Source: Terriglobia bacterium
GTDB lineage: Bacteria > Acidobacteriota > Terriglobia > Terriglobales > Acidobacteriaceae
Reading direction: 5' to 3'
DNA: 64,000 nucleotides
NCBI GenBank assembly: GCA_020072645.1
Contig: JAIQGK010000014.1
Location: 1 to 64,000 of the forward strand
Numbering within the stretch: the stretch's first letter is position 1; each line of letters begins with the position of its first letter. The position numbers and the translations under genes were made by a program. The notes under the pieces were generated by a model. It ran no database searches. It was not told the DNA's origin and was given only the letters and a program-made list of their open reading frames with translations. Positions 52,805-61,718 of the stretch are shown one piece after another.

Positions 52805-53179
52805 TCATACTCCAAGCTTAGCAAGCGCGGCTCGCGCGGGTCTGTTCAGGTAATCCCATTGCTCGTCAGCGAGAGCGAGTAATTCCGGCTTATGCCGCGC
52901 GAGTAGAGTGGCCGGGAACTCGGCGATGATATTGGCCGCGGCCCAAGGCGCATCACCACTGTCCTCGCCTTCCAATGCTATTTTGAACAAGGCCGACAGA
53001 AGCTGCTCGTCATCGAGATGGCGGGAAAAATACTCGGACACCATCGGTTCTGTTGTTCCGGAGGTAGTCCAGATCAACAGTTCCCGCAGGTTTTCAGCGT
53101 CTACATGCCCCTTGGAGATAGCCGCTGACGCCGCATCGCGGCTGCGCTTCTCGTAGTCATCTGGGAACATATCGCCCAC
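52805..53179 (-). CDS. Small helical hypothetical protein
   Basis: 124 residues (MGDMFPDDYEKRSRDAASAAISKGHV...). All-helical and acidic, with LSALFKIALEGEDSGDAPWA and FPATLLARHKPELLALADEQWDY. Such short helical proteins are often immunity or adaptor proteins, but nothing in the neighbourhood supports that. No membrane segment or signal peptide. ATG 53179 or the methionine at residue 4 could be the start; no family recognised. Confidence 0.55.
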   Translation of the reverse strand: MGDMFPDDYEKRSRDAASAAISKGHVDAENLRELLIWTTSGTTEPMVSEYFSRHLDDEQLLSALFKIALEGEDSGDAPWAAANIIAEFPATLLARHKPELLALADEQWDYLNRPARAALAKLGV

Positions 53180-53330
53180 CCGCTTATCCGAACGGCCAGT
53201 GTATTATCTCAGAGAGTGCAACCTCACTGCTTGGGAATATTGCAGGTCGGTCTGGCCGAAACACGCTCGGGTGCGGCTTGCCTAGGCTTGGCCTTACTTT
53301 CGTATATAGGTCCGAAAATTTAATACAAAA

Positions 53331-53729
53331 TCACTTCTTCGGCCTCGGCCATCTGGCTTCCACGGTCGTTCCAATCCCGCCGCGCGGACGAAACACGCCT
53401 TTCACCAGCGCCCACTTGGGCTTGCCGGCCCGCGCAACATCCTCCAGCACCTGGTTCACGATGTTTTCCTGAAAGATGCCCAGATTGCGATAGTGCAGGA
53501 GGTATTCCTTGAGGGACTTCAGTTCCAGGCAGAGTCTGGCGGGCATGTAGCGGATTTCCAGCACGCCAAAGTCGGGCAGACCGGTTTTGGGACAGACGGA
53601 GGTGAACTCCGGCACGTCAATCAGGATTTCGTAGGCGGGAAACTGGTTGGGCCAGGTGTCGATTTCAGGGAAGGCGTGGTCGAGCCCTGATTTTGCGTGA
53701 TCGTCGGTATAGCCTGTACGATGTGACAT
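53331..53729 (-). CDS. queF: NADPH-dependent 7-cyano-7-deazaguanine reductase
   Basis: 132 residues, the short single-domain (unimodular) QueF form. It reduces the nitrile of preQ0 to preQ1 in queuosine synthesis. The active cysteine (near residue 46) is in EFTSVCPKTGLPDFG; the substrate-binding ELKSLKEYL and EARWPRP end are present. ATG 53729; no preQ1 riboswitch-like leader was found upstream. No other que gene is adjacent, so queuosine genes are dispersed. Confidence 0.95.
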   Translation of the reverse strand: MSHRTGYTDDHAKSGLDHAFPEIDTWPNQFPAYEILIDVPEFTSVCPKTGLPDFGVLEIRYMPARLCLELKSLKEYLLHYRNLGIFQENIVNQVLEDVARAGKPKWALVKGVFRPRGGIGTTVEARWPRPKK

Positions 53730-53921
53730 CAGGAACCTATTGTAACAACCGCTTTTTCAGGACGTAACCGCGAGAGCGGGACGATCATCTAAAATAGAAA
53801 CACCCGGCAGAAGAGTTTGGAATCGCGTCAGGCGAAGAGCGCAAGACGATGGGGATTCTACGCCGCGCTTCCGGCTTGGATATACTTGGAAGTTTGGGCA
53901 ATTGAACTGACTTTTTAGACG

Positions 53922-55166
53922 ATGGCGAGACAAAGCGCAAATAACGGTCGCAGGCCTGTGATAGTGGTAGTGTCCCTGGTGATATTGGCGGTGCTGATAT
54001 TCACCGGCATCAACCGCCGTCGCGTAGTGACGCCTGTGCGCGCGGAAAAAGTTGTTCGCCAGGAGATTGCCAGCATTATTTCCACTAACGGCAAAATTGA
54101 GCCGATCGACAGCTTTGAGGCACATGCCCCCGCGCCGGGCACCGTGAATAAAGTCCTGGTGGCGGAAGGCGACCGCGTAAAAGTAGGCCAGCTTCTGGTG
54201 AAGCTTGATGACGCTGAAGCGCGCTCGCAGGCAGCGCATGCGCTGGCGCAGTTGCGGTCAGCAGAGGCGGCGCTGAGCGGCATTAAAGCCGGCGGAACGC
54301 AGGAAGAGCTGCTGACAAGCCGCGCTGATTTGACTAAAGCGCAGGCGGAGCAGGCCGAAGCGCAACGCAACCTGAAAGCGATCCAGAAGTTACAGCAGAG
54401 TGGCGGAGCATCGCCGGCAGAGCTGGAAGCGGCACAGGACCGGGCGAAAAAAGCCGATGCCGACGTACAGTTGCTGCAAGCCAAAGTGAATGGCCGCTAT
54501 TCTTCACCGGAGGTAGCCAGGGTAGAGGCTTCAGCAGCGGAGGCCCGAGCGGCCTATACCGCCGCGCAGGAATTGCTGCATCACGCCAACGTGACCGCGC
54601 CCTTTGCGGGGACGGTTTACCAGCTCCCGGTAAAAGCGGGAGGCTATGTGAATGGCGGCGACTTGCTGGTGCAGGTGGCGAACCTGGAAAAAGTGAGAGT
54701 GCGCGCCTTTGTGGATGAGCCAGAAATCGGGCGGCTGGCGAAAGGCCAAAAAGTTGAAATCAAATGGGACGCCATCCCCGGCCGCACATGGGACGGCACG
54801 CTGACGCGCGTTCCGACCTCAGTGACCATGGTGGGAACGCGCACTGTGGGCGAAATCACCTCTGAGATCGACAATACAGACCGCAAGCTGCTGCCGAACG
54901 TGAACGTAAACGTGAGCATTATTTCCGCGCGGCATGACAATGCGCTTACTGTCTCGCGCGAGGCCGTGCATGACGTGGACGGCAAGCGCTATGTTTACAA
55001 GATTGAAGACGAAAAGATCCTGGCGCAGGAAGTGCAGACTGGCCTTTCCAGCCTGACGCGGGTGGAAGTGCTGAAAGGAATCCCAGAAGGCGCCGTAATC
55101 GCGCTGGGCGCCATCAACGCGCAGCCCTTGCGCAACGGCATGGACATAAAGGTGGTCGAGCGTTGA
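53922..55166 (+). CDS. HlyD/MFP-type periplasmic adaptor of an efflux system
   Basis: 414 residues. N-terminal membrane anchor (VIVVVSLVILAVLIF) followed by a biotinyl-lipoyl half (VNKVLVAEGDRVKVGQLLVK), a coiled coil of about 110 residues (AHALAQLRSAEAALSGIK... LEAAQDRAKKADADVQLLQA), the second lipoyl half (ANVTAPFAGTVYQLPVKAGG) and a beta-barrel/membrane-proximal end. It would bridge an inner-membrane pump to TolC. No ATPase, permease or RND pump follows; instead a TPR protein and a TolC-type protein do, the former overlapping its stop by four bases. Confidence 0.9.
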   Translation: MARQSANNGRRPVIVVVSLVILAVLIFTGINRRRVVTPVRAEKVVRQEIASIISTNGKIEPIDSFEAHAPAPGTVNKVLVAEGDRVKVGQLLVKLDDAEARSQAAHALAQLRSAEAALSGIKAGGTQEELLTSRADLTKAQAEQAEAQRNLKAIQKLQQSGGASPAELEAAQDRAKKADADVQLLQAKVNGRYSSPEVARVEASAAEARAAYTAAQELLHHANVTAPFAGTVYQLPVKAGGYVNGGDLLVQVANLEKVRVRAFVDEPEIGRLAKGQKVEIKWDAIPGRTWDGTLTRVPTSVTMVGTRTVGEITSEIDNTDRKLLPNVNVNVSIISARHDNALTVSREAVHDVDGKRYVYKIEDEKILAQEVQTGLSSLTRVEVLKGIPEGAVIALGAINAQPLRNGMDIKVVER

Positions 55167-56122
55167 GGTCCCTGTTCCGGTTGGCAGCTCTCTTATTATT
55201 GGTGGCTTGTTCCATGGCAGGCGCGGACGCCGATCCGGCAGCTCTGCTCCGGGAAGGCAGGGCCGACCAGGCAATCCACGCGCTAAATCTGGCCATTGCG
55301 CGCGCGCCAAACGATGCGCGGTCATACCATTTACTTTGCCGTGTCTACTACCAGCTTGAGCTCTGGGACAACTCCATGCACATGGCGGAGAAGGCGCTGG
55401 CGCTTGATCCGGAAAACAGTTCGTATCATTTGTGGCTGGGCCGCGCGATGGGCAGAAAAGCGGAAGAGGCAAATCCTTTTACCGCGTTTGGGCTCGCGCG
55501 CAAAGTAAAAACTGAATTCGAACGAGCCGTAGCGCTGGACGCCAACAATTTGCCCGCGCGCTCTGACCTGAGCGAGTATTACCTGGAAGCTCCCGGCTTT
55601 CTGGGTGGCGACAAAAATAAAGCCAGGCAGCAAGCCGACTACGTTGCGGAGCATGATCGCGCCCTAGCCAGTTATATCTATGCCCGAGTGCAGGAAAAGC
55701 AGGGCAACACCGGCGCGGAAGCAGAATACAAGAAGGCGATTGCGGCCAGCAGCCGGCCCGCGCGCTACTGGGTGGAGCTGGCACATTTTTATCGGCGCAC
55801 AGGACGGATGGGCGAAATGGAAGACGCTGTCCGCCGTGCTGCTGGCGCGGTGCAGCAGGGAGAACCCAGCGAGTTCGATGCAGCCGCGCTGCTGGTGCAT
55901 TCCGGGCGCAACTTTGCCGGCGCAGCGCAGATGCTGCGGCATTATGTTTCAGAGGAAGATCCTTCAGAAGATGGACCGGCGTTCCGTGCGCACTACCTGC
56001 TGGGAGTCTTGCTGGAAAAGCAAGGCAAAAAGAAAGAAGCCGCAGCCGAGTTCCAGACTGCGCTGAACATGGCCTCAGAGTACCGCCCGGCGCAGGATGC
56101 GCTGGCGCGCGTTTCCCGATAG
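55163..56122 (+). CDS. Secreted TPR protein within the HlyD-TolC operon
   Basis: 319 residues from TTG 55163 (TTGA overlap with the adaptor stop). Short signal peptide (RSLFRLAALLLLVACSMAGA, LVACS fits a lipobox) and at least six TPR units: DQAIHALNLAIARAPNDARS, DNSMHMAEKALALDPENSSY, AEAEYKKAIAASSRPARYWV and KKKEAAAEFQTALNMASEYR. Probably a lipoprotein scaffold at the inner or outer membrane. Its place between adaptor and TolC homologue implies it helps assemble or regulate that complex (inference). Confidence 0.8.
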   Translation: MRSLFRLAALLLLVACSMAGADADPAALLREGRADQAIHALNLAIARAPNDARSYHLLCRVYYQLELWDNSMHMAEKALALDPENSSYHLWLGRAMGRKAEEANPFTAFGLARKVKTEFERAVALDANNLPARSDLSEYYLEAPGFLGGDKNKARQQADYVAEHDRALASYIYARVQEKQGNTGAEAEYKKAIAASSRPARYWVELAHFYRRTGRMGEMEDAVRRAAGAVQQGEPSEFDAAALLVHSGRNFAGAAQMLRHYVSEEDPSEDGPAFRAHYLLGVLLEKQGKKKEAAAEFQTALNMASEYRPAQDALARVSR

Positions 56123-56168
56123 AATCACGTCTTTCCACACCATCCGAACAAATTCGCGCAGGTGAAAA

Positions 56169-57494
56169 ATGAAATTGCATGCCCGTCTAGTCCTGATTGC
56201 AGCGTGGATCGTGGCGCTCCCGCTAACTCTACTCGCGCAAGATACTTCTTCCGGCAAGGACAAACCGCTGGCATTCCGCACGGCCATTGAACTGGCGCTT
56301 AAAAACAGCGCTACCACTGGCCTCTCACAAGCTGACCTGCAGCGCGCGCAATCCGCAGTGAGGCAGACGAAGGACGTATTTCTGCCGCAGTTCGTGCTGG
56401 GCTCCGGGCTGGGCGGATCGTATGGCTTTCCGCTGAGCCTTGAAGGCGCCGCGCCTTCAATCTTTAACGTGAATTTTCAGGGCGCGCTCATCAACCTGGC
56501 GCAGCGCAATTACGTGAAGGCCGCAAAGAGCGATGTAGATGTCACGACGGCCCAAAATGCCGATCGCCGCAATGACGTGATTATGGAGACGGCGCTGGAT
56601 TATGTGCAGCTTGATCTGCTGGACTCATCGTTGACAGTTCAAAAGGAACAGCAACAGTCTGCACAGAAATTTCAAGATATAGTCGCGCAGCGCATACAGG
56701 CTGGGCTGGACAGCCAGGTGGAGGGCACGCGGGCTAAACTTGCGGGCGCAAGAACGCGGCTGGACATCGCGCAAACACAGGCCGCGGCCGACCAGCTGCG
56801 CTTGCGCTTATCACAGCTGACCGGACTACCAGTAGCGGCAATCCAGACGTCAACCGAATCAATTCCGGAGATGCCGCCGGTGGCGCAGGACCAGGACTTG
56901 CCGAGCGAGGCGCTGAAGAACAATCCAGTGGTGAAGGTGGCGGACGCAGCCGCGCGAGCAAAAGAATTTCGCGCGCAGGCGGAGCGCAAGCAACTTTATC
57001 CTGCAATTGATTTTGTCGGGCAGTATGCCATGCTGGCGCGGTTCAACAATTACGATGAGTTTTTCCAGAAATTTCAGCGGAACAATGTAACTGCCGGCAT
57101 AGCCATACGGTTTCCATTTTTCAATCCGGTACAGCGGGCCACGGCGGATGCTGCCAAAGCGGACGCGGTGAAGTCACGCAAAGAGGCGCAGACGGTGAAA
57201 GAACAGGTGAGTACGGAAACGCTAAAACTGCAACGATCAGTGGAGCAACTGGCAGCGGCGAGTGAAGTGGCGCAACTGGAGCACCAGTTGGCGCAATCTG
57301 ATATTGAGTCCGCGCACGCAAAGATCGAGAGCGGCGCGGCGAGCATTAAGGATGAAGAGAACGCCCGCGTGGCCGAGCACGAACGTTACACCGCATACCT
57401 GAATTCAAGCTTCGAGCTGGACCGAGCGCAAATCCAGCTGATGCGCCAGATTGGACAACTGGAGACGTGGGCGCTGAGTCCGCCGAAGCGGTAA
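56169..57494 (+). CDS. TolC-family outer-membrane protein
   Basis: 441 residues with signal peptide (RLVLIAAWIVALPLTLLA). Two structural halves with long heptad helices: LALKNSATTGLSQADLQRAQ and KEQQQSAQKFQDIVAQRIQA in the first, LKLQRSVEQLAAASEVAQLE in the second, with beta strands GFPLSLEGAAPSIFN and AGIAIRFPFFNP. TolC trimers form the outer-membrane channel. ATG 56169 follows the TPR gene by 46 bases and has CAGGTGAAAA upstream. Third gene of the operon; the 3' end is 17 bases from a convergent small gene. Confidence 0.9.
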   Translation: MKLHARLVLIAAWIVALPLTLLAQDTSSGKDKPLAFRTAIELALKNSATTGLSQADLQRAQSAVRQTKDVFLPQFVLGSGLGGSYGFPLSLEGAAPSIFNVNFQGALINLAQRNYVKAAKSDVDVTTAQNADRRNDVIMETALDYVQLDLLDSSLTVQKEQQQSAQKFQDIVAQRIQAGLDSQVEGTRAKLAGARTRLDIAQTQAAADQLRLRLSQLTGLPVAAIQTSTESIPEMPPVAQDQDLPSEALKNNPVVKVADAAARAKEFRAQAERKQLYPAIDFVGQYAMLARFNNYDEFFQKFQRNNVTAGIAIRFPFFNPVQRATADAAKADAVKSRKEAQTVKEQVSTETLKLQRSVEQLAAASEVAQLEHQLAQSDIESAHAKIESGAASIKDEENARVAEHERYTAYLNSSFELDRAQIQLMRQIGQLETWALSPPKR

Positions 57495-57511
57495 GTGAAG
57501 ACGGCGTCGCG

Positions 57512-57736
57512 CTAGGGGGCCATGACTCCGGAATGGCGCAGCGCCAGCCATGCCAGAACGGATCCAATAAACGTAAGAGCCAGAATGAGCGAGACGGCTC
57601 CGGCCACAAATACAGGGATGAGCGGGTGTGGGTCCCATTGTTCGGTTTCTTCATAAACCTGGGGCGTGGGTTTTGCCGGAACCAGGTCGAGTTTGGGTCG
57701 CTGTTCCGCGATTCTTTCCACAACTGCGGTGCTCAT
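57512..57736 (-). CDS. Small single-span membrane protein
   Basis: 74 residues from ATG 57736, with GGAGG eight bases upstream. A charged N-terminal half (VERIAEQRPKLDLVPAKPTP ... EETEQWDPHP) precedes one membrane helix (LIPVFVAGAVSLILALTFIG, ending WLALRHSGVMAP). Similar small tails occur with respiratory or transport complexes, but no partner is adjacent. The previous frame running to 57940 is not protein-like. Confidence 0.6.
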   Translation of the reverse strand: MSTAVVERIAEQRPKLDLVPAKPTPQVYEETEQWDPHPLIPVFVAGAVSLILALTFIGSVLAWLALRHSGVMAP

Positions 57737-58042
57737 AAATGCCTCCGAGAGCCAATCTAGCTGGAAGGCACACAGGCGCGCTGTGACGGCGGTCACAGAA
57801 TGGATGTGACGGGAATCGTCTTGATTACCGGCAGCGGAAAACGAACCTACCACGGAGACACAGAGACACCGAGAAAATTGGGAGGGAGAGAACGAATCGC
57901 CGTCGGGATCGCCGTCATTCGAAATAGGAAACCTTACCACTGATTGACACTGATCACACTGATCGGTCCAAGAAATTTAGATACGCAGCAAATGAGAACA
58001 CGGAGGAATTAGTCGATCGGTGGATTAACTATTTCACTGCGC
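57737..58042. repeat. Spacer with dispersed repeat elements
   Basis: CCTACCACGGAGACACAGAG plus ACACCGAGAAAA (57846-57877) is a further copy of the element at 32783; AATCGCCGTCGGGATCGCCG lies near 57897 and CTGATTGACACTGATCACAC near 57940. No gene recognised in the 300 bases. Confidence 0.65.
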
Positions 58043-58525
58043 TTATGAGGAACGCTTCACCGTTACAGTCTCACCGGCCAAAGACGATCCGGCTTCCAGC
58101 GCCAGGAAACGCACGCGTCCGCTGGCGACGGCACGGCCTTCGGAGTCAGTAACGGTGGCTTCCCAGACCTGCGTGCGGCGGCCACGCATTAAAGGTCGAG
58201 CGGTGGCGCGGAGCTTCCCTTCCCGTACGGCATTCAGGAACGACGTATTATTTTCCAGGCCAACCACGGACTGACTGCGTGGCAATGCAGCGAGCGCCGC
58301 GCCGACGGAAGCAACTGTTTCAATCAGTCCGGAATACACGCCGCCGTGGACGATCCCATATGCCTGATGATGGTCGGCGGTAATCTCCAATTCAGCGACA
58401 ACCTCATCGCCCGTGGCGCGGACGAAATGAATGCCCATGGCCCGGTTCCATCCGCTTACGGAAGGGTTGAGAGCGGCGGCAAAATTTCCGTCAGGCGTGG
58501 CGGTGAGGCCCGGTCGAGTAGTCAT
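58043..58525 (-). CDS. Hotdog-fold thioesterase (PaaI type)
   Basis: 160 residues from ATG 58525. The hotdog signature HHQAYGIVHGGVYSGLIETV with the catalytic-loop HGG is present, plus SVVGLENNTSFLNAVREGKL and RRTQVWEATVTDSEGRAVAS. Such enzymes hydrolyse aryl- or acyl-CoA thioesters, e.g. phenylacetyl-CoA-related intermediates, or are housekeeping thioesterases. Substrate unknown. Runs alone, 80 bases from the sortase gene on the same strand. Confidence 0.88.
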   Translation of the reverse strand: MTTRPGLTATPDGNFAAALNPSVSGWNRAMGIHFVRATGDEVVAELEITADHHQAYGIVHGGVYSGLIETVASVGAALAALPRSQSVVGLENNTSFLNAVREGKLRATARPLMRGRRTQVWEATVTDSEGRAVASGRVRFLALEAGSSLAGETVTVKRSS

Positions 58526-58613
58526 AGCGGGCAATTCTAATGCAAAACATACGACGGATTAATACGGATAATCGCGGACCAAGACACGGCTCATGGTTGT
58601 GGCGCGTCAATAG

Positions 58614-59234
58614 TCAACGGTTGGTGGCCGTGGTCTGTTTTTGCGCAGTTTGGCCTGGGCCGAGCGGCGATGCGCGCACGATGTATCGTTGCGGAGAGCG
58701 CGCACCGCGTCCAAAGGGATAACAGGTGATCAACGTCAGCGCATCGTCTGCGGTCGGCGCAAGCAAAGCAGTGTCCTGGGGCTCGACTATGCTGATCATG
58801 TTCACGGTATAGGTCCGCTCTTGCAATCCGCCGCGATGAGCCGCGAACCATTGAATTTGAATCGTGTCACCTTGAGCGATATTTTCCAGTGGCTTGAACC
58901 AACTTGTGCGATGCCCGGCGAGAACAAGATTTCCCGGCTCTCCGACTTCAGTCCCATTCAACAGATGTGCGGGACCAAAGGCCAGAGTCCGAGGCGACGC
59001 TCCTTCAAGAACGATTTCGTCATAATCCAGTCGGGGAATGCGAATACGCGCGACGGGATGCGTATCCGCCCAGGGCCACGGTGCCTGCGGTTTACCTGAC
59101 TGCACGCTGTGTTCCCAGGCACGGCGGACCAGGATGCCTGCCAGTTCGGCCTTGGCGTGCATGTACAAGGCACGACCGGAAAGGCAGGCACCCGTGATCA
59201 GGAGCAGCGCGCAGATGACGCGTAGGGCTTTCAC
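58614..59234 (-). CDS. Class GN-type sortase
   Basis: 206 residues with an N-terminal membrane helix (VICALLLITGACLSGRALYM). The catalytic triad is visible: His108 in VLAGHRTSWF, Cys171 in LTLITCYPF, Arg183 in QRYIVRA. The TLxTCYPF block and short size fit the sortase class found in Gram-negative bacteria and linked one-to-one with a VIT/vWA target protein (TIGR03784/TIGR03788 families, remembered). It cleaves a C-terminal sorting motif and transfers the substrate to an unknown acceptor. Start overlaps the target gene stop by four bases. Confidence 0.88.
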   Translation of the reverse strand: MKALRVICALLLITGACLSGRALYMHAKAELAGILVRRAWEHSVQSGKPQAPWPWADTHPVARIRIPRLDYDEIVLEGASPRTLAFGPAHLLNGTEVGEPGNLVLAGHRTSWFKPLENIAQGDTIQIQWFAAHRGGLQERTYTVNMISIVEPQDTALLAPTADDALTLITCYPFGRGARSPQRYIVRASPLGPGQTAQKQTTATNR

Positions 59235-61390
59235 AGAAGCGCTCCATCTTTGGATTTGTACGCAAGGGATTTCTGCATAGATGCGGCTTGCGCAAACCGT
59301 CTTTGCGTAAAGAGGAGCAAAAGTCCAAAGAGAAGAAGCGCGATGCCAAGAGATTCAAGAAAAGCGTCAGCGGTGCCGGTGGCGGGCGCACCAAAGACTT
59401 TTTCCATCTGCCAGCCTGCCGGCAATTCTGAAGGGACAGGGGCCGTAGCAGACTGTCCGCTGGCGTTGACCACAACTTCTTCAACCGCGACCAGCGAAGT
59501 GAAACGTGTGACCAGGTGATAGCGTATGGCGTGCGCAATCACGTCTTCGCGAATTTGGGCCTGTGCGGCTGGGTCGGCCTGACGCCAACGATCCATTAGA
59601 TCTTCTACGCGCTGGCGCGCCCAAAGCGTCGTGATGCCGGGATGGAAACTGGCCTGTCCGGCATCGAAAGGAATCGTGGCTTCATAGGGCTCATCGCCCG
59701 CGCGCGCCGTGAGATGGACAACACCGGTACGACCGCGCGTTATGTGCCCGTAGACGAGCAGAGGCTGCGCCGCAAACAGATCTGGTAGATGCTCAGGATA
59801 AATGTCTGCTACGTCGACGCCGTCAAACGAAAGCTTCACATCTGTGAGCACGGGATTCTCAATGCTTTCGAAAAGATGCGCCATCTGGCTGCGGATTTCA
59901 TTGTTGTCAGCAATGTGAGTGAATGTTCCGCGCCCGAATTGCGCCATCTTGGTGGCAAGAAAGAGATTGGGCTCGCTGCCAATGGCAATGGTATACAAAC
60001 GGGCGTTCCCCAGATCACGATGAAGCGCAGCGAAGATTTCTTCTTCGTTGCCAAGGTCGCCATCAGTAAGAAGAATGATGTGGCGCAGATAGCCGGGAAG
60101 CTGCGGCTTGCGCATCAGGTGAAGCAGCGCAGGCAGCATCTCCGTGCCACCGCCAGCCTGCAGGCTCTGCACGTAATGACGTGCCGCAGCCAGGTTATCG
60201 GCTGTGGCGGGAAGCGGCTCCGCCGCAAATTCACCGTAACCGCTGCTGAAGGCCAAGATGCCAAAACGGTCGGTGGGCATGAGCGTGTCGAGCGCCTGAA
60301 GCAACGCGCCGCGCGCCTGCTCAATGGACGTGCCTTCCATGGAACCCGAGACGTCAATCATGTAAAGCATTTCCACTGGCATGCGCTGTTTGGGCGGCGC
60401 TGAGGGCGGAAAAGCCGCAAGCAGAAAATGGGCTTCACCCGTGTCGGCGGCAGGAGAGAGAAAGAGCGAGACTTTGGGCTGCTTGCTGTCTGCGTTTTGC
60501 ACTTCGAGGATGAAATCCTTGTTGGGAATGGTGCTGCCGGTAGCCAGTACCACGCGTTGCCGTCCATTGGACAAACGACGCACATTGATCTGGTGCGAGA
60601 CGGACTGGACGGTCGTAGAGTCAAAGCCGGGATCGAGATCGACGAAAACAGAGATGTCATGCCCGGGGCGGTTGTCAGGATTGCGAACAAACGGCGTGAT
60701 GCGCGATGCATCGGGCACAGCGTTGGTGTCTAAAGACCAGCCCGTGCCGAGATGGCCGACAGCCTGAGTTCCGGGAATGTAACGCGGGCCCACGACCATG
60801 GGGAAAACCAGGCGCATCTTTCCGGCTTCCCAGCGCAAGGGCTGCACATAACGCATGCGCACATCAATGTGGTCGCCGGGCATAATGTTGGCCACTGAAG
60901 CGGTAAAGATATTAGGACGCTCCTGCTCCAGCAGGGCGGCACGCTTGCCTTCAGACTTGGCCTGCGTGTAGACACGTTTGGCTTCTTCACGCTCACGCAC
61001 CACGCTCTTGATCACTCGCTTGCCGATGCGGATCTCCATGTCATAAACAGCTGCGTCATGTGGCAGCGGGAAGACGTAAATGGCCTCAATGGGCGTGGCG
61101 CTGGCGTTGGCGTATTGCTGCGTGACGGTGGCGGAAGCCACGAGACCGCGCACGTCGATAGTGGCGTCAGTATGAAGTAGCGGGATGGATTCGTATTGTC
61201 CGGTAGCGCCGGAGCGGTAGAGAAGCGAACCTTCTCCGACTTGCGATGGGCTGCTGAGCTCAGACGCCTGAGGCTGTCGGGCTTCAGATTGTTGAGCGAA
61301 GCATGGGCCGGTGAGAATGGTGAGTATGACAAGAAGCGCGATGCGCTTCCAGATTTGTTTTGTGAACCAATTGCAGGCGATGCGTTCCAT
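59231..61390 (-). CDS. VIT and von Willebrand A domain protein, presumed sortase substrate
   Basis: 719 residues from ATG 61390 (GGGAGGGAACC upstream), signal peptide (IALLVILTILTGPCFA). VIT domain about 50-190 (ASATVTQQYANASATPIEAI, EREEAKRVYTQAKSEGKRAA), then a vWA domain with MIDAS MIDVSGSME near 343, LTDGDLGNEEE and AIGSEPNLFLATKM. The C-terminus has a sorting-signal layout: GAPATGTADAF near 667-677, hydrophobic LGIALLLFGLLLLF, then TQRRF. PATGT replaces the LPxTA seen in better-known examples. Metal-dependent adhesion or protein binding is likely. Divergent from the TlpA gene over 328 bases. Confidence 0.88.
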   Translation of the reverse strand: MERIACNWFTKQIWKRIALLVILTILTGPCFAQQSEARQPQASELSSPSQVGEGSLLYRSGATGQYESIPLLHTDATIDVRGLVASATVTQQYANASATPIEAIYVFPLPHDAAVYDMEIRIGKRVIKSVVREREEAKRVYTQAKSEGKRAALLEQERPNIFTASVANIMPGDHIDVRMRYVQPLRWEAGKMRLVFPMVVGPRYIPGTQAVGHLGTGWSLDTNAVPDASRITPFVRNPDNRPGHDISVFVDLDPGFDSTTVQSVSHQINVRRLSNGRQRVVLATGSTIPNKDFILEVQNADSKQPKVSLFLSPAADTGEAHFLLAAFPPSAPPKQRMPVEMLYMIDVSGSMEGTSIEQARGALLQALDTLMPTDRFGILAFSSGYGEFAAEPLPATADNLAAARHYVQSLQAGGGTEMLPALLHLMRKPQLPGYLRHIILLTDGDLGNEEEIFAALHRDLGNARLYTIAIGSEPNLFLATKMAQFGRGTFTHIADNNEIRSQMAHLFESIENPVLTDVKLSFDGVDVADIYPEHLPDLFAAQPLLVYGHITRGRTGVVHLTARAGDEPYEATIPFDAGQASFHPGITTLWARQRVEDLMDRWRQADPAAQAQIREDVIAHAIRYHLVTRFTSLVAVEEVVVNASGQSATAPVPSELPAGWQMEKVFGAPATGTADAFLESLGIALLLFGLLLLFTQRRFAQAASMQKSLAYKSKDGALL

Positions 61391-61718
61391 GGTTCCCTCC
61401 CGGGCACTCCAGAGTGCAATTTGTCTTTTCTTACGACGAGCTCTGGGAATGCAAGAGCGAGGCCATGCAGACGTGGAAGCGTCCGGTTTGCCGATTCAGT
61501 GAGTTAGCGTGAATCAGGTGGGAAGGTAACCTGAAGACCTGTGGGTCGTGTCCCACGCTGTGGCAGGGTAAACACACATAGGAAAGGTCGCCCGTGAAGA
61601 TCGGCTTAAGCACCACGGTAGGGCGGAGCCCAACTAGGGATAATTTAGAGCTGACTTAAGGTCGCCAGAAGCTTTGGAGCCGTGATAACGTCTAGTCGCT
61701 GGAGAAGGAGATTTTTGC
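61391..61718. promoter_or_regulatory. Divergent promoter region for the sortase pair and a TlpA-like gene
   Basis: 328 bases without a protein-like frame. It contains GGGCACTCCAGAGTGCA near the vWA gene start and the strong GAGAAGGAGA ribosome site of the plus-strand gene at 61701-61710. No perfect operator palindrome was seen, and no reliable -35/-10 pair could be assigned. Confidence 0.4.

Noticed and set aside
53730-53921. Search for a preQ1 riboswitch in front of queF
   Set aside because: The C-rich loop and A-rich tail of preQ1 aptamers are absent.
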